Assembly (NCBI GenBank): GCA_009908925.1
Contig: JAAAOH010000282.1
Coordinates: 1 to 11,011, forward strand
DNA: 11,011 bases
Direction: 5' to 3'
DNA from: Spirochaetota bacterium
Lineage (GTDB): Bacteria; Spirochaetota; Spirochaetia; DSM-27196; PWMO01
Below the pieces are notes generated by a model. That model did no database searches. It was given only the letters and a program-made list of their open reading frames with translations, and was not told the DNA's origin. Shown piece after piece: positions 4,809 through 11,011 of the stretch. The position numbers and the translations under genes were made by a program. Position 1 is the first letter of the stretch. The number at the start of each line of letters is the position of its first letter.

Positions 4809-7022
4809 CTGATAGTTCTTCCTGCGCGGCAGGCCCGAGATGATATCGCGCCCGGGATTGAAGTGCCTCGCGGCGGCGAAAATCTCCCGCAGGCGCGCCC
4901 CACCCAGTATCTCCCGGCCCTGGTAGAGTATCTTCCCGCGCATCGTGGCATAGTGCCCGGGAAGCTCGCTGTGATCCTTCCTGACGACTTTCTCGAGTCG
5001 GCTCCACGGAAGCACGGCGATCTTCTTCTTTCCCTTGTACGGCTCGAGCTTGAAGGTCTGTGCGCCCACGTGGATCTGGTTCGTGGTGTCGCGCGCCGGC
5101 TTCTTCTGTTTCTTCTTGCCCCCCTTCGCCCGGGCGGTCACCGAAAGAGCAATGATGTCTTCGGCGAGCTCGGGTGCGATGCGGGGAATCCAGCCCTTCT
5201 CGATGGGCGAGACCGAGCGCGCATACATACGACTCGTCCGCACGATCTCGCCGGCCACGAAGTACTCGGGGTCCTCCTTGAACATCACCGAGCCCGGGTG
5301 GATCTGAATGCGGTCGGCGGTCAGGCTGCGGTAGGCATACTTTCCGCTTCGTGCGCAGAGGAACTGAATAAGCCCTCGCGAGACCGCACAGAGATAGTCG
5401 GCGGTCGAGCCGCCGCGGCCGACGGGAAGACCCATCCCGGAGACGATTTCCGCGAGCTGTTCGCGTACGTTGTGGATCTCGGCCATGGTGCGGGGGTCGA
5501 GGTAGCGGGTCTCGCAGAACTTCTGCTTGTTCTCGGCACTCTCGTAGGCGTGAAGCAGCTTGAGGTAGGAGACGAAGTCTCCCGCGTCGTCACGGTAGCG
5601 ATGATGCGCCCGGCGGGCGGCGACTTCCTCGCCCTGGGGCAGCAGAAACGGGGTGTTGGTGGACAGAAACGCCGCCGCGGTCACCGACTCCTGCACCACG
5701 TCGGGGAAGGAGCGAATCGCGGCGACGATCATGCGTGACAGTCGCGGCAGCAGGGGAAACTCCGCCATCATCCTGCCCACCTCGGAGAGGGAGTTGTCCG
5801 GCGAGAGTGCGTCGAGGAGATCGAGGGTCTCGACGGCCCCGATGATGCTTCGCCGCCCCGGCGATGAGATGAAGTCGAAGGCGGCGAAGTCGCGGATACC
5901 CAGCTCCGCCATCCGCAGCACCACCTCCGAGAGGTCGGTGCGGTAGATTTCCTCGAGGGTGAACAGCGGCCGCGAATCGAAATCCTCGGGCGTGTAGAGG
6001 CGGTAGCAGGCACCCGGGCGCGTACGACCGGCGCGCCCTTTGCGCTGATTCGCCGAGGCCTTGGAAATGGGTCCCTCCACCAGTGAGGAGGTAAAGCTGC
6101 GCGGGTTGTAGTAGTTCATCTTGGCAAGACCGGGATCGATGACTGCGGTGATGCCGTCTATGGTGATACTTGTCTCGGCGATGTTGGTGGCGACCACCAC
6201 CTTCTTCTTGCCCTCCGGCGGCGGAGGGAAAACCGCGTCCTGTTCTTCCTTGCTGAGGCGTCCGTAGAGGGGCATGAGGTGCAGACTGCCCGCGACCGGA
6301 GAGTGTGCCAGTGTGCTCACGCAGTTCTTTATGATCTGCTCGCCGGAGAGAAAAATGAGGATGTCGCCCTCCGGGCCCTCCTCGGTAATCCGCACCACGA
6401 TCTCCTCGATCTTTCGCAGGAGCTCGTCCGGGTCGCTTTCGGCGAGCGGCGGGTCGTAGATGACATCTACCGGGTACATCTGCGCATCTATCCGCACGAT
6501 TGGCGCAGAGTCGAAGTACTCGCTGAAGACCTCCGCGTTGATGGTGGCCGAGGAGACGATGACACGGAAGTCGGGGCGCTCCTCGAGAATGCGCTTGAGA
6601 AGGCCGAGGATGAAGTCGATGTTCAGGCTGCGCTCGTGGGCCTCGTCGACCATGATGACCGAGTAGCGGCTGAGCATGGCGTCGGCCTTGAGCTCCTGAA
6701 GCAGGATACCGTCGGTCATGATCTTGATGCGCGTGTCTAGGGATGTGTGATCCTCGAAGCGCATCTTGTAGCCGACTGTCTCACCGTGGGGCTCACCGAG
6801 CTCCGCGGCGATGTACTCCGACACCGACACCGCAGCGATTCGCCGGGGCTGAGTCACCCCGATCACGCCGTCGCGCGAGAAGCCTGCCTCGTGGAGAATC
6901 ATCGGAAGCTGCGTGGTCTTGCCCGAGCCGGTGGGGCTCTCCACGACGATGACCTGGTTGTCCTCCAGCGAGTCGAGAATGCGCTCGCGCTGCTTGTAGA
7001 CGGGTAGATCGGTTCGAATCAT
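4506..7022 (-). CDS. hrpA: DEAH-box ATP-dependent RNA helicase HrpA
   Basis: Protein of 838 residues from ATG 7022. RecA-like domain 1: Walker A SPTGSGKTTQ (29-38), TQPRR (58-62), DEAH (126-129), SAT (158-160). Domain 2: VVVATNIAETSITIDG (275-290) and motif VI QRKGRAGRTRPG (326-337). A helicase-associated HA2 region runs about 365-460 and an OB-fold region about 545-625, then a Lys-rich linker (634-642). Residues 645-838 are a further module I do not recognise. Bacterial HrpA proteins of the E. coli type are about 1300 residues, so this is a short form. DEAH helicases of this family remodel RNA or RNPs; roles in mRNA processing and ribosome rescue have been reported for relatives. The start lies 5 nt after the hisS stop; the same frame is open further upstream but only as Arg-rich noise over hisS. 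Co-transcribed with hisS. Its last 100 codons overlap the aroB frame in antisense. Confidence 0.95.
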   Translation of the reverse strand: MIRTDLPVYKQRERILDSLEDNQVIVVESPTGSGKTTQLPMILHEAGFSRDGVIGVTQPRRIAAVSVSEYIAAELGEPHGETVGYKMRFEDHTSLDTRIKIMTDGILLQELKADAMLSRYSVIMVDEAHERSLNIDFILGLLKRILEERPDFRVIVSSATINAEVFSEYFDSAPIVRIDAQMYPVDVIYDPPLAESDPDELLRKIEEIVVRITEEGPEGDILIFLSGEQIIKNCVSTLAHSPVAGSLHLMPLYGRLSKEEQDAVFPPPPEGKKKVVVATNIAETSITIDGITAVIDPGLAKMNYYNPRSFTSSLVEGPISKASANQRKGRAGRTRPGACYRLYTPEDFDSRPLFTLEEIYRTDLSEVVLRMAELGIRDFAAFDFISSPGRRSIIGAVETLDLLDALSPDNSLSEVGRMMAEFPLLPRLSRMIVAAIRSFPDVVQESVTAAAFLSTNTPFLLPQGEEVAARRAHHRYRDDAGDFVSYLKLLHAYESAENKQKFCETRYLDPRTMAEIHNVREQLAEIVSGMGLPVGRGGSTADYLCAVSRGLIQFLCARSGKYAYRSLTADRIQIHPGSVMFKEDPEYFVAGEIVRTSRMYARSVSPIEKGWIPRIAPELAEDIIALSVTARAKGGKKKQKKPARDTTNQIHVGAQTFKLEPYKGKKKIAVLPWSRLEKVVRKDHSELPGHYATMRGKILYQGREILGGARLREIFAAARHFNPGRDIISGLPRRKNYQLPEDQGALCNDLGAVLKLAQLKKSAKTLGFVELNTDSVGNYWFRPQRSFYTAVYDTLAALETLADDLPEEVDQNCAEAMSSTYRHLTAIIEESEPEHDEL

Positions 7023-7027
7023 GTGAA

Positions 7028-8341
7028 TCAGTCGGAGCCGGCGATCCGGGCCGCCCGTTCCGCCGCCGCGTCGAGGTCCAGGTTGTCGAAGCTCTCCCGC
7101 GTTGCGAGGTCTTTCACGTTCACGGTTCCCGCGGCCCGCTCCTCGGGCCCGCAGATGATGCCGACGCGTGCGCCTTTCTGATCCGCGAACTTGAACTGCG
7201 CGCCGAGCTTCTTTGCCTCGGGATAGACCTCGGCGGATAGTCCCTCCTCGCGCAGACGGTCTGCGATGCGATGATAGTGCCCGATGAGGGTGTCGTCGAG
7301 GCAGAGCACGACGGCGTCGACGGTGCCGCGGCCGGTGTCGGCGCGGCCGAGCTCTTCGAGGGCGGCAATGAGGCGGTCGAGGCCTACCGAGGCGCCGACG
7401 CCGGGAATCTGCTCTTTTGTGTAGAGGGATGCAAGGTCGTTGTAACGGCCGCCCGAACACACCGAGCCGATACCCTCGAGCTCGTCCAGAAATGTCTCGT
7501 AGACGCAGCCGGTGTAGTAGTCGAGTCCGCGCGTAATGGAGGGGTCGAGCGCCACCCGGTCGGCGATGCCGGTCTCCTCTGCCCAGGCGAGGATGCGCTC
7601 GACCCGTTCGGTGTCCTCGGCGGGACCACCGGCGAGCTCTCTCATCGTGGAGAGGGTTTCGGCGGCGGTGCCCTGCGCCTGTATGTACGCGAGGATCTTC
7701 TCCGCGCCCGCCGAGCCCGTCAGTCCCTCGAGCTCTTCCCGCGTCTTCTCCGGGCCGATCTTCCGCATCTTGTCCACCGTGCGAAGGATCTCCACCGAAT
7801 GCTCCGCCGCACCGATGTGCCCGAGAAATCGGTTGAAGATGCCGCGGTGGGAGAGATGCACCGTGAAGGCTGAGAGCCCGAGCGCCTCCATCGAGCGAAC
7901 GATGAGAAGCAGGATCTCGAAATCCGCGGATGCCGTGTCGGTTCCCACGATGTCGAAGTCGCACTGCGTGAACTCGCGGTAGCGGCCGCGCTGGGTGTTC
8001 TCGCCGCGAAAGACCTTTGCCACATGGTATCGCTTGAAGGGCAGATAGAGCTCCGACTTGTGCTGTGCCATGTACCTGGCGAAGGGGACGGTGAGGTCGA
8101 AGCGCATGGAAACGTCGCGACCGCCGTTGTCGGTGAAGCGGTAGATCTGCTTGTCCGTTTCGCCCCCGCCCTTACCGAGAAGGACCTCGGTGTACTCGAG
8201 AACCGGTGTGTCTATTGGAACGAAGCCGTGGCGGCCGAAAACCCGCACCAGGCGGTCGATGAGCTCGCTGCGTCGTGATTCGTCCCGGGGTAGAAAATCG
8301 CGAAAGCCTTTGAGGATCCGCGGCTCGATGCGCTGTGCCAT
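7028..8341 (-). CDS. hisS: Histidyl-tRNA synthetase, eukaryote/archaea-like type
   Basis: Class II aminoacyl-tRNA synthetase of 437 residues, which charges tRNA-His in the cytoplasm. Visible: N-terminal KGFRDFLP (11-18); RFDLTVPFARYMA (80-92); motif 2 FKRYHVAKVFRGENTQRGR (102-120) followed by REFTQCDFDIVG; histidine-binding TRGLDYYTGCVYE (270-282) with Arg271; SGGRYNDL (296-303); motif 3 GVGASVGLDRL (314-324); and an anticodon-binding domain from about 343. The wording of the core (TVPFARY, FKRYHVAKV, REF.QCDFDI, LDYYTG) is much closer to the human/archaeal type than to E. coli HisRS, which has for example LRPEGTAG and LDYYNRTVFE. That comparison is from memory. The ATG at 8341 has no strong ribosome site; a weak promoter candidate lies just upstream. 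hrpA follows after 5 nt. hisS here is not linked to hisHF. Confidence 0.96.
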   Translation of the reverse strand: MAQRIEPRILKGFRDFLPRDESRRSELIDRLVRVFGRHGFVPIDTPVLEYTEVLLGKGGGETDKQIYRFTDNGGRDVSMRFDLTVPFARYMAQHKSELYLPFKRYHVAKVFRGENTQRGRYREFTQCDFDIVGTDTASADFEILLLIVRSMEALGLSAFTVHLSHRGIFNRFLGHIGAAEHSVEILRTVDKMRKIGPEKTREELEGLTGSAGAEKILAYIQAQGTAAETLSTMRELAGGPAEDTERVERILAWAEETGIADRVALDPSITRGLDYYTGCVYETFLDELEGIGSVCSGGRYNDLASLYTKEQIPGVGASVGLDRLIAALEELGRADTGRGTVDAVVLCLDDTLIGHYHRIADRLREEGLSAEVYPEAKKLGAQFKFADQKGARVGIICGPEERAAGTVNVKDLATRESFDNLDLDAAAERAARIAGSD

Positions 8342-8352
8342 ATCTACCGTCT

Positions 8353-8381
8353 ACTATGCAGGATGGCCCGGCGAGTTGCAA
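8353..8381 (-). promoter_or_regulatory. Weak promoter candidate for hisS
   Basis: On the minus strand TTGCAA (8381-8376, 4 of 6) and CATAGT (8358-8353, 4 of 6) are separated by 17 nt. The -10 ends only 11 nt before the hisS ATG, so the transcript would be nearly leaderless. That would fit the lack of a Shine-Dalgarno sequence, but both hexamers are mediocre and the call is speculative. Confidence 0.3.
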
Positions 8382-8410
8382 GGCGGGCGTCGGCCGCCGA
8401 GGCCTCGGGG

Positions 8411-8442
8411 CACGCGGGGGCCGGCGACGCCGTCCCCGCGTG
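8411..8442 (-). terminator. Perfect 9-bp GC-rich hairpin downstream of adh, no U-tract
   Basis: CACGCGGGG (8411-8419) and CCCCGCGTG (8434-8442) pair perfectly; inside the 14-nt loop CGGC/GCCG (8422-8425 with 8429-8432) adds a second stem. It lies 30 nt beyond the adh stop and 69 nt before hisS, so it is well placed to end the adh transcript. Neither side has a T-run. A similar U-less hairpin follows fmdB at a like distance. Next to it (8397-8408) is a 12-bp perfect palindrome CCGAGGCCTCGG. The rest of this 131-nt gap holds no gene. Confidence 0.4.
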
Positions 8443-8472
8443 GTGACTAGACCCGGGGCTGTGTCTGAGAGC

Positions 8473-9654
8473 CTACATAGCCGCCCGGAAGATCGCCTTG
8501 ACGTCTTCATCACTTGGCGTGCGGGGATTGGTGAATCCCGACGCATCCTTCTGTGCGTTGATCGTCATGGTTTCGATGTCCCCTTCCTTGACATCCGTTC
8601 CGTAGCGTTTTCCGAGCTCAACCAGGTTGGGCGGGATGCCCACGTCCTCTGAGAGCTTCTGAATGGCGGTGATCGCTTTCTCGGCAGCTTCTCGCTCTGA
8701 GAGTCCCTGCACGTCTTCACCCATGATCTGGGCCATTCTCACGAACCGGTCGACGCGGGCGATAAGGTTGAACCGTTGTACATGCGGGAGCAGGATCGCG
8801 TTACACTCTCCGTGCGGCAGGTTATAGAAGCCGCCGAGCTGGTGGGCCATCGCATGCACGTGTCCGAGGGAGGCGCTGTTGAATGCCATACCGGCCATGT
8901 ACTGCGCGAACGCCATGCCCTCGCGCGCTTCCATGTCCTGGCCGTTTGCAACGGCACGACGGAGATACTTGAAGATAAGCTCGATCGACTTCTCGACTGC
9001 AGAGTCCGTCATGGGCGTCGCGACGGTGGATACATATGCCTCCACGGCGTGCGTAAGTGCGTCCATTCCCGTTGCGGCAGTCAGTTTCGGCGGCATCCCT
9101 GCCATCAGAACCGGGTCATCGACCGCGATATCGGGCGTTACCCGCCAGTCCACAATCGCCATTTTCACTTTGCGGGAGAGGTCCGTTATGATGCAGAAGC
9201 GCGTCATCTCGGATGCTGTTCCGGCAGTCGTGTTCACCGCGACGTAGGGCGGCAGATTGGCTGACGACTGGTCTATGCCCTCGTAGTCATGAATCTTGCC
9301 CCCGCCGGAGACGACAAGCCCGATGCCCTTGCCCGTGTCGTGAGAGGAGCCTCCTCCAAGTGTGATGAGGCTGTCGCACGCTTCCTTTTTGTAGAAGTCT
9401 ACGCCGTCATGAACGTTCTGGTCGGTCGGATTCGGCACGGCCCCGTCGAATACCGCGTAATCGACACCGGCCTCGTCGAGCAGGTCGGTGATCTGTTTGA
9501 GGATTCCGGCTTTCACCAGTCCTTTGTCGGTCACGATGAGCGGCTTCTTTCCGCCGAGGTCCTTTACCTTCTGGGGGATTTCTTTTCGTGCACCAATCCC
9601 GATCAGAGTTACGCTGGGTATGAAATACCCGTAGACTTGTTCACCCAATGCCAT
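8473..9654 (-). CDS. Iron-dependent (group III) alcohol dehydrogenase
   Basis: NAD(P)-dependent alcohol/aldehyde oxidoreductase of the metal-dependent family that includes Bacillus methanolicus methanol dehydrogenase, 1,3-propanediol dehydrogenase and FucO; 393 residues, a normal length. Nucleotide-binding GGGSSHDTGKG (100-110) and NTTAGTASEMT (141-151). The four iron ligands follow the FucO spacing: Asp198 and His202 in TGMDALTHAVEAYVS, His267 in GHVHAMAHQLGG, and His281 in LPHGECNA. His271 matches the conserved active-site His. The GGGSSHD motif fits the methanol/propanediol dehydrogenase group better than FucO, but the substrate cannot be read from sequence; ethanol in fermentation is a reasonable guess. 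Start ATG at 9654 has AGGGAG eight bases upstream (9668-9663). By eye the gene is less GC-rich than its neighbours. It is monocistronic behind a distinctive AT-rich control region. Confidence 0.95.
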   Translation of the reverse strand: MALGEQVYGYFIPSVTLIGIGARKEIPQKVKDLGGKKPLIVTDKGLVKAGILKQITDLLDEAGVDYAVFDGAVPNPTDQNVHDGVDFYKKEACDSLITLGGGSSHDTGKGIGLVVSGGGKIHDYEGIDQSSANLPPYVAVNTTAGTASEMTRFCIITDLSRKVKMAIVDWRVTPDIAVDDPVLMAGMPPKLTAATGMDALTHAVEAYVSTVATPMTDSAVEKSIELIFKYLRRAVANGQDMEAREGMAFAQYMAGMAFNSASLGHVHAMAHQLGGFYNLPHGECNAILLPHVQRFNLIARVDRFVRMAQIMGEDVQGLSEREAAEKAITAIQKLSEDVGIPPNLVELGKRYGTDVKEGDIETMTINAQKDASGFTNPRTPSDEDVKAIFRAAM

Positions 9655-9703
9655 AAACTGGTCTCCCTACACGTGGTCTGGTTGTGATGTGTTTTGTCCG
9701 CGT

Positions 9704-9755
9704 ACCTGATCAAGTTTCTAGGACTAACAGCAATACTATACTGTATTTATCAGGT
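9704..9755. promoter_or_regulatory. ACCTGAT/ATCAGGT inverted repeat around the adh start site
   Basis: ACCTGAT at 9704-9710 and its exact reverse complement ATCAGGT at 9749-9755 lie 38 nt apart. One arm abuts the -35 hexamer of the proposed adh promoter, the other falls about 16-22 nt downstream of the expected start site. Between them a smaller inverted pair, AATAC (9732-9736) and GTATT (9743-9747), brackets the -10. Paired half-sites over a promoter suggest a repressor, possibly bound as two dimers or by looping. No regulator gene for it is in the window except arsR, whose candidate boxes differ. Confidence 0.35.
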
Positions 9756-9760
9756 GTCAA
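9733..9760 (-). promoter_or_regulatory. Candidate sigma70-type promoter of adh
   Basis: On the minus strand a perfect TTGACA (9760-9755) is followed after 16 nt by TAGTAT (9738-9733, 4 of 6); the overlapping TATAGT (5 of 6) would give a spacer of only 14 nt. Transcription would start near 9726, leaving a leader of about 70 nt to the adh ATG. Only 17 of the 70 bases 9721-9790 are G or C. This is the only consensus -35 I found in the window and suggests strong expression when not repressed. Confidence 0.6.
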
Positions 9761-9777
9761 CAAATATTTTTATATAG

Positions 9778-9804
9778 ATTAAATTTAATGTTTGACCGGT
9801 CAAA
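9778..9804. repeat. Two abutting perfect palindromes upstream of adh
   Basis: ATTAAATTTAAT (9778-9789, 12 bp) and TTTGACCGGTCAAA (9791-9804, 14 bp) are each perfect palindromes and are separated by one base. The second overlaps the stop codon of the acyltransferase gene. They lie about 20-45 nt upstream of the adh -35 hexamer, where an activator would bind. They might also be part of the 3' end of the acyltransferase transcript, although the second palindrome makes only a 5-bp stem with a CCGG loop. Confidence 0.45.
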
Positions 9805-11011
9805 ATAGATTCCGGCGCGTCAGGTGCTCGATCGCCACCTGCCACTTGTACATCGACCGCGCCCGCTCGAGAGGATCGAAGGTGTACAGGCGATTCTCGA
9901 AGTAGAGCTCGAGCTTGGTGGTGAGCTGCACGTTGAGCCCCTCGATTCGTGAGAGAGCGATGGTGCGCACGGCGGAGCCGGCACCCGCCCCCGCGGCGCC
10001 CCTATCCGGGACGGCGGCCCCGGCAGCCGATGTCGCGGCGCCCCTATCCGGGACGGCGGCCCCGGCAGCCGATGTCGCGGCGCCAGCAGCGCCCGCCGCC
10101 GGGCTTTCCGCACCACGGACCGGCCGCTGCGGGTGAAACTCGAGGCGGTCGGCGTAGAGGGTGATGGTTCCGGTGGCGATGCGGCGCACCGGGTTCGTGC
10201 GGTAGCCCGTGCTCAACACCGTATCGGCTTCCGAGAAGATCGGCGTGTCCGCGGAGAGCCCGTCGAGGTAGGTGGTAAAGCGTTCGAGCTGCCGGCGGTT
10301 GAGGTCGCGCACGGTCAGGCGCGTGTCCGGGGCATCGTCGGGGCGCAGATAGCCGTAGTCGGTGTAGGTGAGCGCGTGGCCGCAGGCGCTGCAGCTCACC
10401 CGTCGTCCGCGCGAGCGGAGCGTGGCGGTCCCGTTGCAGCGCGGACAGAGGAAGAGCACGTGCTCGATGTGCTCGGCGGGGCGACGTCCGCGAAACCGCA
10501 CCATGTGCTGCGACTGCCACGCGTAGTCGTCGTGGGCGAGCAGCTTTGACAGGCGCTCGTAGATTTCGTCGGCGGAGAGGCCGCGGAGCTCATCGCCATC
10601 GAAGGCGTGGCGAAACTCTATCACCAGTCGGCCGCGGCGCGGTGAGCGCGCCCACCGAGGATGGGAGAAGTAGCCGCCCTTGAGCACGGGCACGATCACC
10701 GGAACCCTGAGAAGCTTCACGAGCTTCGCCGTGGAGTAGAGCACCGGCAGTGAGGCCCCGTCCCAGGTTCGCTGCCCCTCGGGGAACAGGGAGATGATCT
10801 CCCCGCGGTCGCGGAGCCGCAGGATGGTTCGGATGAGCTCGGAATCCGACATCCCCTTGGTCTTGGGTATCGCTCCCACCAGCCACATCACGAAGCGTAT
10901 CAGCCTCGTACGGAAGTTCTGATCGGCGGCGACATGGTGCACGGGGTAGGGGACGAAGGAGCTTAGCTGAAATGGATCCCAGTAGCCCACATGGTTCGGG
11001 AGCAGCAAGCC
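9800..11011 (-). CDS. PlsC-like acyltransferase with zinc ribbon and C-terminal domain (5' partial)
   Basis: Glycerolipid acyltransferase family, probably an inner-membrane enzyme moving an acyl chain onto lysophospholipid or a similar acceptor. The frame is open to the window edge and its catalytic motif comes only six residues in, so the start lies outside; 403 residues are visible. Motif I is NHVGYWD (6-12, the HX4D pair His7/Asp12); motif III is FPEGQRTWDG (76-85), with Gln where Thr is usual; motif IV is IVPVLKGGY (106-114). After the acyltransferase core comes a zinc ribbon with Cys189/Cys192 and Cys207/Cys210, then a region of no known family (about 215-403). That region is interrupted at about 300-346 by an Ala/Gly-rich insert carrying a 14-residue duplication. 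A zinc ribbon is unusual behind a PlsC domain. Exact substrate unknown. Confidence 0.9.
   Translation of the reverse strand, partial: GLLLPNHVGYWDPFQLSSFVPYPVHHVAADQNFRTRLIRFVMWLVGAIPKTKGMSDSELIRTILRLRDRGEIISLFPEGQRTWDGASLPVLYSTAKLVKLLRVPVIVPVLKGGYFSHPRWARSPRRGRLVIEFRHAFDGDELRGLSADEIYERLSKLLAHDDYAWQSQHMVRFRGRRPAEHIEHVLFLCPRCNGTATLRSRGRRVSCSACGHALTYTDYGYLRPDDAPDTRLTVRDLNRRQLERFTTYLDGLSADTPIFSEADTVLSTGYRTNPVRRIATGTITLYADRLEFHPQRPVRGAESPAAGAAGAATSAAGAAVPDRGAATSAAGAAVPDRGAAGAGAGSAVRTIALSRIEGLNVQLTTKLELYFENRLYTFDPLERARSMYKWQVAIEHLTRRNLF
9993..10084. repeat. 42-bp tandem repeat, two perfect copies plus 8 bp
   Basis: Copies at 9993-10034 and 10035-10076 are identical over all 42 bases, and the first 8 bases recur at 10077-10084. 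The period is a multiple of three, so the acyltransferase frame survives: on the minus strand it encodes AATSAAGAAVPDRG twice. Identity without any third-position drift points to a recent duplication by slippage or recombination, and copy number may vary between strains. Confidence 0.95.

Noticed and set aside
4863..5738. Plus-strand open frame of 291 codons within hrpA
   Set aside because: Antisense shadow of hrpA in the register that rarely meets stop codons; no motif and no ribosome site.
7023..7964. In-frame upstream extension of hrpA (314 codons)
   Set aside because: It lies entirely within hisS in another frame and reads as Arg/Gly/His-rich noise; the family-like start is ATG 7022, directly after the hisS stop.
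1..11011. CRISPR array, tRNA or rRNA gene, insertion sequence, attachment site or toxin-antitoxin pair
   Set aside because: I saw no regularly spaced direct repeats, no tRNA-like cloverleaf, no transposase motif with terminal inverted repeats and no small paired genes.

Overview
The window comes from a GC-rich bacterial chromosome and looks like ordinary housekeeping gene content with a few unusual joints. A free-living spirochaete is my best guess. The reasons are the particular HisH/HisF type, the short HrpA (about 840 residues), a histidyl-tRNA synthetase of the eukaryote/archaea-like type, and an ArsR repressor with a rearranged cysteine pattern. This is recall of family flavour, not a search result, and I hold it at about 50%.

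Layout. Positions 1-4.5 kb read rightward: the 3' part of a lipoprotein gene, hisH and hisF (tightly coupled, probably one transcript), then fmdB (a zinc-ribbon protein with its own good sigma70-type promoter), then arsR (preceded by an inverted-repeat operator candidate) and aroB (3-dehydroquinate synthase, 29 nt after arsR). Positions 4.5-11 kb read leftward: an acyltransferase with a zinc ribbon (its start lies beyond the window), an iron-dependent alcohol dehydrogenase behind a very AT-rich control region, then hisS and hrpA (5 nt apart, probably one transcript). The two halves converge at about 4.5 kb, between aroB and hrpA. No stretch over 300 nt lacks a gene. The larger gaps are 2402-2522, 2898-3075, 8342-8472 and 9655-9799.

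Function. HisH and HisF form the glutamine-dependent imidazole glycerol phosphate synthase that links histidine and purine synthesis. AroB makes the first carbocycle of the shikimate pathway. HisS charges tRNA-His, and HrpA is a DEAH-box RNA helicase co-transcribed with it. The dehydrogenase interconverts an alcohol and an aldehyde. The acyltransferase probably works in membrane phospholipid synthesis.

I see no clear new biological system, mobile element, CRISPR array or RNA gene. The points most worth checking are: aroB has no stop codon where its domain ends and reads about 300 nt antisense into hrpA; adh has a dense set of palindromes around its promoter; arsR has a three-box operator and is coupled to aroB; a perfect 42-bp in-frame tandem duplication sits in the acyltransferase; and hrpA carries an uncharacterised C-terminal module.
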